Source of the DNA: Breviolum minutum Mf 1.05b.01
Lineage: Eukaryota; Sar; Dinophyceae; Suessiales; Symbiodiniaceae
Length of the DNA: 64,000 nt
Assembly: GCA_000507305.1 (NCBI GenBank)
Contig: DF240023.1
Location: 78,776 to 142,775, forward strand
Direction of reading: 5' to 3'
The notes beneath the pieces were generated by a model. The model was not told the origin of the DNA and did no database searches. It was given only the letters and a program-made list of their open reading frames with translations. Below are positions 32,094 through 43,167 of this stretch, piece by piece. A program made the position numbers and the translations under genes. Every line of letters starts with the position of its first letter. Within the stretch, counting starts at the first letter, position 1.

Positions 32094-32188
32094 GTTGGTG
32101 GTTTCAACCCCTTTGAAAAATATTAGTCAAAATGGGAATCTTCCCCAAATAGGGGTGAAATAAAAAATTTTTGAAACCACCACCTAGA
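32094..32188. repeat. Dispersed repeat family D
   Basis: GGTGGTTTCAACCCCTTTG then AAAATATTAG, CCCCAAATAGGGGTGAAAT and TTTGAAACCACCACCTAG. One of the best-preserved copies; GGTGGTTTCAA and TTGAAACCACC are the complementary ends. Confidence 0.75.
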
Positions 32189-32526
32189 AAAAAATCGAAC
32201 CACCCAACGACGATAGACCAGGTCCGAGGTCGTTGAAACCCAACCTCCGATGCTTTGGCCATGGAGATCTTCTCTGCCTCGTTGGGTGTTTTTTGGGTGA
32301 AACCGGTGGATTTTTTCCGGGCACAACAAAAATGTTTGGTTTGAGTGGGAAAAAAGGGTTGATGATTTTTTGTTGGAGGGGAAAAATTGATCTGGGTGAT
32401 TTTTGCAATTGAAATATTCAAAAGCCAGATTCTCTTGGCCATGATAGGATGCGTTTGCCTACTAAACTCAAAAAAAATCAACCGGCCGGTCATTATCTAA
32501 ACCAACGGAATAAATGGATGTAATTA

Positions 32527-32639
32527 TATATACCTGGAACCCAAACGACCTCTGTTTTTGGAAGGTCGTTTCCCCCCAACACAAGGGCCTTTACTCCAAT
32601 CAAAACAAGGGGCCAAATTATTTGGGTTCCAGGTATATA
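32527..32639. mobile_element. Inverted-repeat element with exact 19-bp ends
   Basis: TATATACCTGGAACCCAAA at the left and its exact complement TTTGGGTTCCAGGTATATA at the right. The interior has a second palindromic pair (AAGGTCGTTT region). There is no coding content. Confidence 0.85.
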
Positions 32640-32736
32640 AACATATCCAATCTTCGGATGAACCTTCTCCAGCCTTAGCTCCCCAAAGAGCTTTAAATCC
32701 ACCCACCCCACTGTTCCCCCCCCCCCGAAAACAAAC

Positions 32737-32787
32737 CCCCGCCTTGTCGGACTCTTCCTTCCGGGCTTTGGCTTCGGTCTCGGCCTC
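32737..32787 (-). CDS. Coiled-coil micro-exon, 17 codons
   Basis: ATTCCCCCAG then EAETEAKARKEESDKAG then GTTTGT, phase 0 at both ends. It has strong canonical boundaries and the same Glu/Ala/Lys composition as 25631 and 26482. Part of the long minus-strand gene inferred here. Confidence 0.5.
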
Positions 32788-33418
32788 CTGGGGGAATATT
32801 CCGGGCAAAGATGGGAATTTTCCACCAGCAAAACCTTCGGAAAAAAAAAAAAACGCGCTTTTTGTGGGCCGAAAAATTTCCCCTTTTTTTGGTGGTTTGG
32901 GGGGGTCTGGAAAAACTGAAGAAGTTCTGAAAAGAATGCTTATTGTTTTTTTTGTTGGGGCATGAAGTTATTGATCCTGAAACTCATATAGTTTTAGGGT
33001 GTATGAAGATGATTCGAACATCTTTATTGTTTGAAAATTTGAAAGGGGATCATTTTAGCTGATCCTTTTTCATGCTGGGGTCAGAATTAGCTCTTCAGTA
33101 GCAAACTTAACATCTGCCATTCACTTCCTCCGGTGTCCAAACTCACATTGAGCCACGAAAAAAAAAAACGGCCAGATACTTGAATCATGAAATACTGATT
33201 GTTCAATAGGAATCCTTATAATGGCTTCTTATAAGCCTTAGCTGGGTAGTATAATCCCCTATATACCTTAAACAACCACGGTTTTGTTTCATTGCTGCAT
33301 TGGCCGTCTAAGACTAAACATTTCCCTCACCATGAGAGGCTAAAGGCTTAGCAAAGCTGGTGTTGAGTCTACCTAAAGTTTTTGAGCAACATCTGATCTT
33401 GCCAAGCATGAAAAAAAA

Positions 33419-33571
33419 ACTTAGAGGATCATTCCAGGACTCGTAAGTGGTTCTTGACCATGGTTAGTAAGTCCCCTCACTGGGGTTGTTCCCCTTCCAA
33501 ATGGCCCTTTCATGGCTTATAAATGGGGGTGATCCTAACCACTTAGAAGTCCTGGGATGATCCTCCAAGTA
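33419..33571. mobile_element. Inverted-repeat element family F
   Basis: CTTAGAGGATCATTCCAGG at the left against CCTGGGATGATCCTCCAAG at the right, about 33 bp with four mismatches. The interior GTTCCCCTTCCAAATGGC is shared with 56215-56385. Confidence 0.8.
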
Positions 33572-33829
33572 CAAGCTTAGAAACCTTGCGAATCAAGCCA
33601 TCCATCCCTCCAACCGGAGACACAACTGCAACGGTAAGTATTACCAAGTATTACCAAGTGAAGTGTACTTATCAACTACCCCTCCAGTAATCTAGCCACA
33701 AAAAATCCACCCCAAAAGTATGTCCGATTTCCCGATTGGAAAAGGAGGTTTTCTATTGCTATGTTAGATCAAAGGATTGTAGTAGACATGGATTTCAGGT
33801 GCTTTCCATTGCTTTGGCCACCGGAAAAC

Positions 33830-33883
33830 GTCCTCCACTTCGCTTAAGACCTGTTGTACCGCAACTTCTGCCTCCATCATCGC
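33830..33883 (-). CDS. Helical micro-exon, 18 codons
   Basis: AAAATTCCAG then AMMEAEVAVQQVLSEVED then GTTTTC, phase 0 at both ends. Regular hydrophobic spacing supports a coiled coil. It continues the chain with 32737. Confidence 0.45.
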
Positions 33884-33914
33884 CTGGAATTTTAGGCGAT
33901 TTATATGGGCAAAT

Positions 33915-34030
33915 TTTCCAAAATCCTCCCAAGGTTTAACAGTTCGCCCCTGAAAAGCTACCAAAACCCCAATAGGAAGCCGCATCGACTTCCAGTCCCA
34001 CCATTTGAAACTTCAGGGGCTAATTCCTAA
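33915..34030. repeat. Superfamily A2 repeat, CCTCCCAAGGTTTAACAG type
   Basis: TTTAACAGTTCGCCCCTGAAA, read as AACAGTTCGCCCCTGAAA, then CCCCAATAGGAAGCCG, CTTCCAGTCCCACCATTT and CTTCAGGGGC. The copy at 53895-54020 is the same in order, and 37123-37240 is the complement. Confidence 0.65.
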
Positions 34031-34407
34031 ACCTGAATGACCCCGCCGGTTTGGTCGCTAATTTTTTTTGTCAAGATCTACATACAGTTGATTTCTAGAT
34101 GAAGGTCGGTCGGAATCCGTTTCGTTTGTTTCAAAACAAATAAGTCCCCAAAAAAACTAGCATGACTGGCTGGAAAACCCAACCATGAATGAAGATGATT
34201 CTCCTTTTTAAAAAATGGTGGATGTTCCAGCCATCAATATCTGGGTGTTTTCGGGTGGGCATACTTTTTTCACGAGCAAAAAAAAATCCCCCAAGTTTTG
34301 GATCCAGAAGTCCAGAACCGGGAACTCGGTAGCAGTACTTGGGTGACCGTGACTTTTTCTCGATCGTGGCCACCCTTTTCCTTCTAACTGTGATGGGTCA
34401 TTCAATG

Positions 34408-34480
34408 GGACCCATTTTGGGGGATCAAAATATTGCTGGTGATTTTGAGGGTGCATTGTTTGGGTTTGTAATACAATGAC
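34408..34480 (-). repeat. Family H fragment, inverted
   Basis: GATTTTGAGGGTGCATTGTTTGGG (in parts: GATTTTGAGGG, GCATTGTTTGGG) and ATACAATGACCCCTG are the reverse of the family H words at 17680 and 49695. A minus-strand basic segment just upstream (34330-34390) is open in two frames but was not assigned. Confidence 0.5.
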
Positions 34481-34769
34481 CCCTGCCGGCCGTGAAAGGT
34501 GAACAAGTTATTGCATTGATCCTTCAGATGAAGCCGTTTCTGTTAGCCCCTTTGCACTGGTGGCAAATTCTTTGTTGGATGAACAAAGCATGCCCTGCTT
34601 TTGTTCCTTTTTTTGTGGCAGCAATTTTGTTCTTGAATGGCTGACTTTTCACATGCATTGGCCGAATTTGGGAAGAACTATTGAACAGTAATCTTTATTA
34701 TTTTTGAGATTTAGCCCGAAACTTTTTGTTGGGGAGATGCAATCGCGAAGTGCTGGCAGAACTTGTAGC

Positions 34770-34868
34770 AAGGTGGACCCCAAAAAAATGCATCGCTATA
34801 AATGGGGGTGAAGTAACTAAACCCCTATAAATGGCCGAAAATATCCATGGCTTGAAACCGATCGTTGC
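34770..34868. repeat. Family E element, partial
   Basis: AAGGTGGACCCC then TATAAATGGGGGTGAAGTAA and CCCCTATAAATGGCCGAAAA, as in 38860-38995. The right end is diverged. Confidence 0.6.
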
Positions 34869-35035
34869 AAAATTTTCACCCCATGAAAAAAATTGGCTTT
34901 GGTATCCAAGCCTGGCCTACATCTCATGACATCCCATTGCGGATTATTTTTTGTTGGCGCCTTTTCAAGCTGCTTGCGTTGTTCTTGCCTCGAGGGGAGG
35001 ACCAGGGAGGTGAAAGTCTCTTTCAGTCATGTGGG

Positions 35036-35140
35036 TACACCCCCGAAAACAAACATGGAACCTAAAAATGATGGTTTTTAATAGGAATCTCCTCTTCCAG
35101 GGGCTCATTTTCAGGTTCCATGTTAGTTTTCGGGGGTGTA
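35036..35140. mobile_element. AAACTAACA-superfamily element, near-perfect ends
   Basis: Left TACACCCCCGAAAACAAACA and right TGTTAGTTTTCGGGGGTGTA are complementary with one mismatch, extending through TGGAACCT/AGGTTCCA to 28 bp. The interior holds CAGGGGCTCATTTTCAGG. Confidence 0.88.
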
Positions 35141-35424
35141 ATTCTAGTTCGAATTTCCAACTCGAAGTCTTTGCATTTTGGGGATTTCGGTCCGAAAATA
35201 AAAATCGTCATGACGAAAATGGGCACCCGGGAATAGTGGTGTGCAACTTTTGGTCCCCAAGACCCTTACCTCACCATGATGCAAAATGGAAGGTTTTGTG
35301 GATTTCACTACTTCATATCTGTTGATCGACTTTTTACATCTTTCCGGGAAAAAAAACACACCACTTGATATTTGCTCAACATCCAAAAGCTTTGAAAAAT
35401 TGCACCTCCTCGTCATTCTTTGTG

Positions 35425-35515
35425 ACCTTTTTGGGATGGTTAAGTGACCCTTTTAAAGCGGTCAAGTGACCTCCAACTAGGGGATGAAAAGGTCACGAAC
35501 TGAATCACCTGGCTG
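35425..35515. repeat. Dispersed repeat family L
   Basis: GTGACCTTTTTGGGATGGTTA, in parts GTGACCTTTTTGGGATGG, then CAAGTGACCTCCAACTA and AAAAGGTCAC, CTGAATCACCTGG. The copy at 52612-52705 matches in order; a shuffled, inverted relative lies at 42005-42095. Confidence 0.75.
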
Positions 35516-35912
35516 TGAATCTTTCCAACCCTCCATTTTTTTGAGACCCAAAAGTCCAACATCAAAACCAAGGTCGGTCCAGCGATGGATGACTTCTTCC
35601 CTAAGCTTCCCTCCCGTGTTGAAAAAACCCACCCTCCTCCATGGTTGATTTTTCCCGTTCCTCCATGGTTGATGTTTCCCGTTCCGACCGCCGAAACCAA
35701 ACCTACAAAATGGCGAATCAGCGAAAAACCTGTAACGTGGTCCTTGGAAAACCCTTGAAAAAACCCTTGGAAAATCCTTGGAAAACTGTTGGGAAACCCT
35801 CTGGAAATTGGGAATTAATCCTTAAAAAAACCCATTGGGAAAAAACCCTTGGAAAATCCCTCCAAAAACTTGCTGGAAACCCACAGCTCCTCCCTGCCCA
35901 AGAAACCCAAAC

Positions 35913-36007
35913 CTGGCATTGTCGTTTTCCGCATTGGCGGTTTCCTTCGCGCTTTCCTTCGCCACTGCAGCACTGGTCTCCACGCTTTCCGCGGCTCCCG
36001 GGGCGGC
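35913..36007 (-). CDS. Ala/Glu-rich exon, about 32 codons
   Basis: CGTAACGCAG then AAPGAAESVETSAAVAKES then AKETANAENDNA and a GTTTGGG donor (phase 0 to 2; a GC donor slightly earlier would give phase 0). The low-complexity, probably helical, acidic segment resembles the linker regions of long coiled-coil proteins. Strand and style match exons at 32737 and 33830. Confidence 0.5.
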
Positions 36008-36091
36008 CTGCGTTACGAGCAAAAAAAACAAGAAAAAATTGACCTCAATTTAGTGGGAAAAAATAAAAAGCTACAAAGGGTCATGAGATAT

Positions 36092-36200
36092 TTATCTAGA
36101 CCCTCCGTTTTGGTGTCAAATTTCAGCCCGTTTAGGTCTGTTTTTGGTGGTCAAGGGCTCAAATTTCAGACCCTTGGAGGATTCGGGTATGTATTTTTTT
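36092..36200 (+). repeat. Dispersed repeat family K (copy 2)
   Basis: Same words and order as 7064-7160: CTAGACCCTCCGTTT, GGTGTCAAATTTCAG, GTTTTTGGTGGTC, TCAGACCCTTGGAGG. 36201-36904 has no feature I can support. Confidence 0.7.
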
Positions 36201-36904
36201 GTGACTTGATTTGTTCGTAAGATCCTTCCAACTTCTTTTGTTTTTGGTCCTACGTATGTCTAGACTAAGGCAAGGTCTTTTTTTGTTGATCATTTTCTCA
36301 TGTCTTTTGAATGGTGATTAGTAAGACATTTTTCAGAATACCAGGCAAAATGCTCTTCGGAAGCATTGAACATGACATATTATTGTACAGTATCTAAATG
36401 TTTGTGTCGTCCCCCTTCCCAGGATGCCAGTCAACACCAGGATTTTGGACATTTGTAGGCTCATGGATCCGGTCGTTAAACCTTCATTTACTAGAAATCT
36501 GGGAAGGGGGGACAGCCCAATCTAAATGAGTCTCGCTGTTTCAACAATGTTGGTAGCTTTGGTACACAATTCCATGGCCTTGCCAAATCAGCGACCAAAA
36601 ATCCGACTTGTTGAGGGTAGGGGGTTATATTACGCAGTCCTAGATAAATAGACATCCGTTATAGGGACCTTTCTGAATGAATAAGTACAATGGAATTTTG
36701 CGAAGGGTTTTTTTAACACTGGTCAAAATGACTTACACAATGAATCCTAAGAAACTCTTCTAAATGTTCTTACGCTACTGAACAAATGTGCTGCCATGCA
36801 CAGTCCGAAAAGAATAACGTAATATTCTCAGTGTGTTGGCTTGACAGTCCGTAAGAACAATTTGGACTAGAGTTCAAAAAAATCATCACCCATCAATTGT
36901 GTTT

Positions 36905-37010
36905 CACGAATAACCTCTCGGGAACTAGCATATCCCACCTGAGGAAAGGAAAAACATCTTCAATAGTGCCTTGGTAGGGGATATGTTAGATTTTGGAAGG
37001 AGTAAACCAA
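36905..37010. mobile_element. AAACTAACA-superfamily element (family C), diverged
   Basis: CTCGGGAACTAGCATATCCC at the left, GGGGATATGTTAGATTTTGG at the right; the interior AAAACATCTTCAATAG corresponds to AAAATCATCTTCAAAA in the other two copies. Confidence 0.65.
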
Positions 37011-37122
37011 ATTAATCTATTATTGTCAAGACTCATCCAACATCTTATCACAGCTATCAGTCCGTTTCCCTTCGGCAGCCTATGCAACGGTGGCACTGGA
37101 CCTCCTACAAATGTGTTTCCTT

Positions 37123-37240
37123 TCTGAAACTACCCCCCCGAAGTTTTACATAGCCCCTGAAAAATGGTGGTTGGAAGACTACTTTCCTATTGGGGTGCTG
37201 GCAACTTTTCTGGAGCTATGAAAACAAAATCGGGAGGGTA
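37123..37240. mobile_element. Superfamily A2 element
   Basis: CCCCCCGAAGTTTTACATAGC, in parts CCCCCCGAAG and TTTTACATAGCCCCTG, then GGTGGTTGGAAGACTAC and TCCTATTGGGGTG, ending in GAGCTATGAAAAC and GGGAGGG. Interior words match the complement of 33915. Confidence 0.6.
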
Positions 37241-37789
37241 TCGAAAGTTCCAGTCATCTATTCTTGTATTTCCATCTCAACCTTTCTAGCTTTCTAGCTA
37301 CGTTTTCCAATGGAAGAATTTCTTCAGAAATTTTGAAGTTTTTCCCCCCGCATTTTCCGGTATCTTCTGGCAGAAATCCCCCAATAAAATCAGATTATAT
37401 ATCTACCTGCGTTTGCGGGGAAAAAATTCGGGGGAACTCAACGCATCCCATTGGGTTTTTTTGGTGTTTTTCGAACTGAATGTTCATCCAGCCGGTTTGT
37501 TTTCGACAAAGATTCTGCCTTTCTCTCGCTTTTCGGGGTGCAAAATGTTCGGGGTGCGCATTTTGAGACGCAGCCATTTGAGTCTTCTCCCCCCGTTCTA
37601 CCCTCCCCCCCCTCAACAAAAACAATAAAAGTTGGATCTACCCACTACCACTACCCAGTAAGAGTGGCTTAAATAATCCACCTTTTTTTGTTAGGGATTT
37701 TCCCGGTGACCTAAAAAGTGTCATGCCGGTAATCCTGGTGGTGACTCAACGAGGTGAAAAACCATCCTGGGGTGGTTGATTTTTCTAGC

Positions 37790-37819
37790 CTTTTCTTTCT
37801 CCGAGCTGCTGGACTTATC
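37790..37819 (-). CDS. Possible micro-exon, Ser/Lys-rich
   Basis: After GACTTGAG the frame reads DKSSSSEKEK and meets a GCTAGA (GC-type) donor; read through, it continues ARKINHPR. The Ser-Glu-Lys composition is like 43396-43437. Short and weakly bounded. Confidence 0.3.
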
Positions 37820-37868
37820 CTCAAGTCCAAGCTGGTGGGGAGTGTGACCCTTGTGAAAAAAAGGGAAG

Positions 37869-37965
37869 GGGTACCCTCCAGGGAATTAACATATCCCACC
37901 TTGGGAAAAGGAAAATCATCTTCAAAAGTGAATTTTGATGGGATATGTTAGGTATCTGAAGGGTA
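37869..37965. mobile_element. AAACTAACA-superfamily element (family C)
   Basis: CTCCAGGGAATTAACATATC with CCACCTTGGGAAAAGG and AAAATCATCTTCAAAA, nearly identical to 26598 over its first half. The right end GGGATATGTTAGGTATCTG is slightly decayed. Confidence 0.8.
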
Positions 37966-38549
37966 TATACACCCCCAAAAAAAAATGAACGGCTGGAAAT
38001 TTCCACCAAAATGGAGGTGGATGGTTTGGTTTTGTTAGATGAGTTTTCGGATGTCAAAGCGGGGTGATGTTCGGGGTTCCAGTGGTTAGTTTGCGGGGGA
38101 GTAACCTTTTTTGGTATCCAGTTTATTGCATGTGTGAAATTTTCCGCGCAGAAATGATATTGTATGTGAATGGTACAAAGATTTGTTTATATTGAAACTT
38201 AAGACGTTCCCCAAATCTTAGCTGATGTTTATCAGTTTAGGGCTGAAAATAGATTCGAACCACAAGCAAGTGAAATGATGATCCAAAGTCCTCAAAATGG
38301 TCTCTCAAAGTGTTGAATACATATTGAGGGAAACCTCTGGATGGTGTGGGTAAAGACACTTTCAGGATTTGAAACCTTGGGTTGATTTTTGTTGGTTGGT
38401 TCGTTCCTGCTGAATCCGCACATTTTATTGTCGAAAACCCCATCTTACATCTCTGTTCCATTTTCCTGGCCCAATTTTTTTCAGCCAAACTTGTCAAAAC
38501 TTGTCGAAAGAAAAAGTGTTCTCTTCGCGAAGCGTTCTGTGGTGAAAAC

Positions 38550-38551
38550 TG

Positions 38552-38592
<41 letters not shown>
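38550..38592. repeat. CAA microsatellite
   Basis: About 13 CAA units. The poly-Gln frame is a repeat artefact. Confidence 0.95.
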
Positions 38593-38607
38593 ACAAAAAA
38601 AAAATCA

Positions 38608-38818
38608 CGCCCTGAAGCTAACAGCAAGTTTGCCCCTTCAAATAAGCCCAAATAGGCCCCAGATTTGGAAACTACTTGGATGTCCTGTTGGAAGTTAGGA
38701 TCAATTGTTAGTAAATGGCCTATAACCTACTTTAAAATGGGGCAAAAAGGGTTATATAACCATCCAAGTATTCCAACCATCCAATTTCAGGGGCTATTGC
38801 TGTCTGTTGCAGGGAGAG
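38608..38818. mobile_element. Superfamily A element with expanded centre
   Basis: CGCCCTGAAGCTAACAGCAAG at the left (read as CCCTGAAGCTAACAGCAAG) and GCTGTCTGTTGCAGGGAG at the right. The centre includes CCAACCATCCAATTTCAGG, as in other A copies, plus about 100 bp extra. Confidence 0.55.
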
Positions 38819-38859
38819 TAAACTTAAAAGTTGGCTTGACGCAAAAATCCCTGTCATTT

Positions 38860-38995
38860 GGTGGGCCCAAAAACCGATCGTTATAAATGGGGGTGAAATA
38901 AGAGGCCCCTAAAAATGGCCGAAAATACATATGTTTCCCTGGGGTCAAAAAACCCGATTGTAGGAGTTAGTTCATCCCGGACTTTAAAAGCCCAA
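38860..38995. repeat. Family E element
   Basis: GGTGGGCCCAAAAACCGATCG, in parts GGTGGGCCCA and CCGATCGTTATAAATGGGGG, then GGCCCCTAAAAATGGCCGAAA (in part). The CCGATCGTT word also occurs at 14660 and 34857. Confidence 0.65.
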
Positions 38996-39012
38996 ACAGG
39001 ACAATCATCCTG

Positions 39013-39107
39013 TTGATGGAAGAAATCCTGCGCCAGTTGATATGGTAAATATCCCATTATTTACAGGGATTTATATATCCCAGGTGGTGCAGGATTTCTT
39101 CCATCAA
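39013..39107. mobile_element. Inverted-repeat element with exact 19-bp ends (family I)
   Basis: TTGATGGAAGAAATCCTGC at the left and GCAGGATTTCTTCCATCAA at the right are perfect complements. The interior GGTAAATATCCCATTATTTA relates to 50882-51125. 39108-39722 holds a weak family E-like stretch near 39580 only. Confidence 0.85.
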
Positions 39108-39722
39108 CCGTAACTCGTCTTGCATCAGTTGATATTCGGGATCCAAATATTTCATTGCATAATTGCATATAAGCCACAAAAAAACTGGGTAGGATTTTCA
39201 ACCCCTATTGCAAATAATCAGGGTCAACTGGTGACAACATCAGTTGATATTTGATGATATTTGATGTATTTATATCATATATCCATTTGAATGGTTTTAC
39301 GCACCATCCTAACTGACAGATAAAAGGGATTCCGTGTGTCGTCTGTGAAACGGAGACCACCAACTTGTAGGCTCTTCAACGGAACATGATGCGCAAGGGA
39401 AACAAAATTTGAGAACTTTCAGCTATCTGACAAATTCCCAGGAACTAGAGATTGGGACAGATGTTTTTGGCTGGTGCAATTTTTTGCTAGGTTTGATGTT
39501 GTGACCTTTTTTCCAACCACAATGTGAAAAAGTCAGGTGTAAACTATGATTTTCCAATTGCTACAAGGGGGTGTCCCTACTAGTTATAAATTGAGTTATA
39601 ACTCCTACAAATGGATGGGTAAAACTGCGGTGAAATTAGTTTTATAGAGGTTATTTCACCCCATTTATAACTCACAGGTTCTTGGGTCGGCATCGAACCT
39701 CTGAAAAACAACCATCTTGGAC

Positions 39723-39765
39723 GCCGCCAAGCATCATCGCTCGCATCCTTCTTTTTCTTCTTTGC
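39723..39765 (-). CDS. Lys-rich micro-exon
   Basis: GGATGTAGCAG then AKKKKKDASDDAWR then GTCCAAG (phase 0 to 1), or a GC donor after ASDD. The basic-acidic switch resembles a nuclear localisation type segment. Part of the minus-strand chain. Confidence 0.4.
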
Positions 39766-40965
39766 CTGCTACATCCGTTTCAACATCTGAAAGATGTTCA
39801 ACAAGTTTGAACCGTTTAAATCGCCCCCGAAAGATTCCCCGATAAATTTATACACAACTCCGTTTCGGAGGAAACAAGGCGATCCCAAAGCCTTCATTTT
39901 TGGGGTTTTGGAGGGGTTCCAGCCATGCGTTTTCAGGGAATATGTAAGGGGGTGTACGTTTTTTCATGAATGAATATTCCAAGGTCACCCTAGAACAAAA
40001 TTTCGAAAGTTATCATGCCTCTTGATATACAGCATGGATTTACATCTCAAAAACAGCATAAACTTCAATCCTGCACAAAAAGGTTGTACGGCTTGTTTCA
40101 GTTGTACCCCGAACTAGTAGGAAAGAAAAACACCTTCAACTAAAAATATCCCACCCAAAACACCAAAAATGAGCTCTAAAACAATAGAGCTGCGTTTCTT
40201 GTTCTTTTTGTTCATGTTAAGTGCTTGTTTTTTTCCCCAAAAGTTTATTTGATGTTGTTTTATTCAAATTAAAGTTTGAAAGCACCAGTTCATCATAGTT
40301 CACGTATACAAGTTAAAAGTAGATGTTGATTACCACGCATATGCTTCTAAAAACCTGCCAAACGTTCGGGGTGCAACGTGTACGGCCATGACAACTTTTT
40401 CGTTGAGGTCTGAAAAAGTTAAGACTTTGGAAAAGGAGTTTCACTATAAAATCATGGAAATTTAAGTTAACTTTCAACGCCACCCTGCCCAGAAAATAGG
40501 GCCTTCATAAGGCTTTATTAGGGGATCGTTGTGTTTAATAAAGTTTCTGGGCAAATTATCCTAGAATTCCTAAACCTGAACGAATTGAATGCAACATCCT
40601 TAAGGCCTCAAGGAATTCAACTCTTTGAAGTATAATACATCAAAAGGTGTCCATACTAGAAACTAAGATGTGGCCCAATGATCTGATGATTTTACAGAAC
40701 CCATTTCAGTCAGTAGCTGAAGACAACAAAAAACCAGCCACTTGCCATGATGCTTAATGGTGGTTTGGATCCGGAAATTTCTTTTTGGGAGGCAATTTGG
40801 GAGTTTCAGGGGGGCAAACTTGCTGTGAGCTTCATGGAGGATGGTCCCCAAACCTGCCCCCCAAAAGGAAGCCATGTCATCTTCCAACCATCCAGTTGCA
40901 CTGGCTTTTGCTGTGTTAGTTTCAGCGATGGCAACAACAAAAAAACCTGGACAGAAAAAAACCCT

Positions 40966-41226
40966 TACCCTCTGGTAAACTAACAAATCGCTGGGCTGGA
41001 ATATCCCCCCATTTTTACAATAGGAAATACATGGCGTCTTCAATCCGTTAGGGATTTTTTTCAAGGACCCTCACTAGTGGGACCCCCTTCCCATAAGCCT
41101 CCCATATCATTCCCATACTTCAAGGGATGTTATGGGGAGTGGTATGGGAGTAGTATGGGAATGGGGTTCCAGTTTCCCTTGAATCTAAAGGGTCCATTTT
41201 CCAGCCAGCTATGTTAGTTCACCAGG
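40966..41226. mobile_element. Family B element with an inserted palindromic repeat
   Basis: The left end CCCTCTGGTAAACTAACA and the right end GCTATGTTAGTTCACCAGG match family B but are 260 bp apart. The extra sequence (41060-41180) contains CCCATA-rich and TATGGGAG-rich complementary halves, as expected of a nested second element. Confidence 0.65.
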
Positions 41227-42134
41227 TCCGTGGTATCCCCCGGAAACTCACACCTTAGAGGAGCTACTACTGCCTCGGTTCCATTCGAAGGTGTAAACTT
41301 TATCGATGGTAAAAACGCATGTCGCAAGATCTGCCGGGGTGTTTTTTTTTCCCTGTGTAAAATGTTTTTAAAAGTGAAATGTCTAAAAAATGATGTAAGA
41401 TATATCTCCGGCTTCTCAAAGTATACTTTGTGAGTAAAAGATGATTCACCAACATGAACTATAAGTGCAACATTTGAAGGGTGGGGATTTCCTGAAACCA
41501 AGAAGAAACTATGGAAAATACAATTGGATCAATTGAGGGTTGACTCGTAGTTTGCTGCAGAAGGTTGGCTAAACCAGCAAACACACTTCCACAGTATCAA
41601 GTGCCAAGGCCACTGTTTCATGTTTCCGGTGTTCTTTTTTCGATGGTGCGGGTTGTGTTCCCCTGAAACCATGCAAAAAAAACACTTGATATTTTGTTGC
41701 ATCCCAGGAACTAGTGCATTGACCTATCACTAAAAATCATGGTTCAAGGATATTCAAGTAAAGGTTTAATCAGTTTATCCTGATGGGTTTTTGCTGGGTT
41801 CGCTGGTTTCATCCTTCCAGATGCGAAAAAAATCTTAGATTTTACTGGGCGACTTTTTGTTGGGGCAAAGTGACGGCAGGTTCTTGAAACATCCTTAGAT
41901 GCAAGATAAGGTCACACCCTCCTCCATTCAAATTGGCAACAAATTTTTGTTGAGAAATGAAAAAATTGGTCAATATCTCAGTGATCAGAAAGACTTTAAA
42001 CCAGCTTCTTCCAAGTGACCTTTTGATCACCCAAATGGAGGTCACTTAACCCCCGAAAGGGTCACTTAAACCACCCAAACAGGCCACTGGGAAGAACCTG
42101 GAAGGTTGGATTTTCGTGAACAAAAAATGCGAAT
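41222..42134. other. Region without a supported gene
   Basis: A minus-strand open piece at 41240-41285 (SNGTEAVVAPLR) is too short to call. 42005-42095 is an inverted, rearranged family L copy. Nothing else stands out. Confidence 0.4.
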
Positions 42135-42251
42135 TCCCTCAAACTAACAGTTCGCAGGTTGCAAATGGAGGGGTTGAAGATGAAAAAAAACGCTTCAAAA
42201 TTGCAGATTTTTTTTCAGGGGCGAAAAAGAGCTGTGAGTTTCAGGGAGTGC
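42135..42251. mobile_element. AAACTAACA-superfamily element (family A)
   Basis: CCCTCAAACTAACAGTTCGCA at the left (in part CCCTCAAACTAACAGTTCG) and GCTGTGAGTTTCAGGGAG at the right. Confidence 0.6.
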
Positions 42252-42279
42252 ATTTCTTTTGTGATATTTCTTGTGTGGT

Positions 42280-42382
42280 ACCCTCCAGTAAACTAACATA
42301 ACAATGGAATTTCCCGATGTCCAATAGGGAAAACATCTTCAAAAGGTCCACTTTTCATTGCCATGTTAGTTTACCAGAGTGT
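42280..42382. mobile_element. AAACTAACA-superfamily element (family B)
   Basis: ACCCTCCAGTAAACTAACAT against ATGTTAGTTTACCAGAGTGT; about 20 bp pair with two mismatches. Confidence 0.8.
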
Positions 42383-42566
42383 AATTTGGATCTGGGAAAC
42401 ACTTCTTGCTTGTTCTGCATTTCTTTTGGGTGCTGCGTGTTACGCACCTGGATGATCCTGGATGTGGGTGTCTGTGGATTCAATTTCCCTTGCAAAAAGT
42501 ACACGCACCAACTCTAGATTGAAGTGTTTGAGGTATCCCCGGAGGTCCAAGTCGACCAATAAATTA

Positions 42567-42660
42567 GTCTTTTGGAAAAGACCATGATTTTAGTAGGGAT
42601 TCTTTCATCAACAATTCCAGGGCACTATTTTTGGATGGTCGGTTTGACTTCCACGGGGTC
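42567..42660. repeat. Dispersed repeat family N (copy 2)
   Basis: CTTTTGGAAAAGACCATGA to TGGATGGTCGGTTTGACTTC, matching 5055-5157. A minus-strand open piece beside it (PKFTVEGPGQIRLED, 42660-42715) may be coding but has no clear boundary. Confidence 0.7.
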
Positions 42661-43079
42661 TTCCAGGCGTATCTGGCCGGGCCCCTCCACCGTGAATTTC
42701 GGGCAGTTTCCGGTGATGTTTGATGGTTTTGAATCGTTGAAATAGATAAGACACCTCTTCCTTTTGTACCATTGCTTTCTAACTAGGCCCTTACTGACAC
42801 ACAGATTGTGGAAATGGCAATCATTTCCGCACACTTTCACATCAAGCGTTTTAGTTCAACTGTCGGCTCTTAAAAAATATTTCAGGGTATGTAGACCCCC
42901 CAAAAAAGATTACAGTAAAACACTACCAGAACGGAAAAAAAAATCGGAATGCTCTATGTATCTGAGGACAAGTTCATTGCATCGGTTGGGATGGGGAACC
43001 CCCAACCTCCAACGACGTTTTTCTCTCGCAGCAACTACCATTTTGCCATCACCAAGCTAACACCCACCTCACAAAAATT

Positions 43080-43167
43080 CGAGTGTGGTGGTTGAACCAA
43101 CCCGTTTCAAAAATATTAGATCACCTCCCCACGTAGGGATGATTTTTTTAATGGAAACCACCAGCTA
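43080..43167. repeat. Dispersed repeat family D
   Basis: GTGGTGGTTGAACCAACCCG then AAAAATATTAGATCACC and ATGGAAACCACCAGCTAG. Confidence 0.7.
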
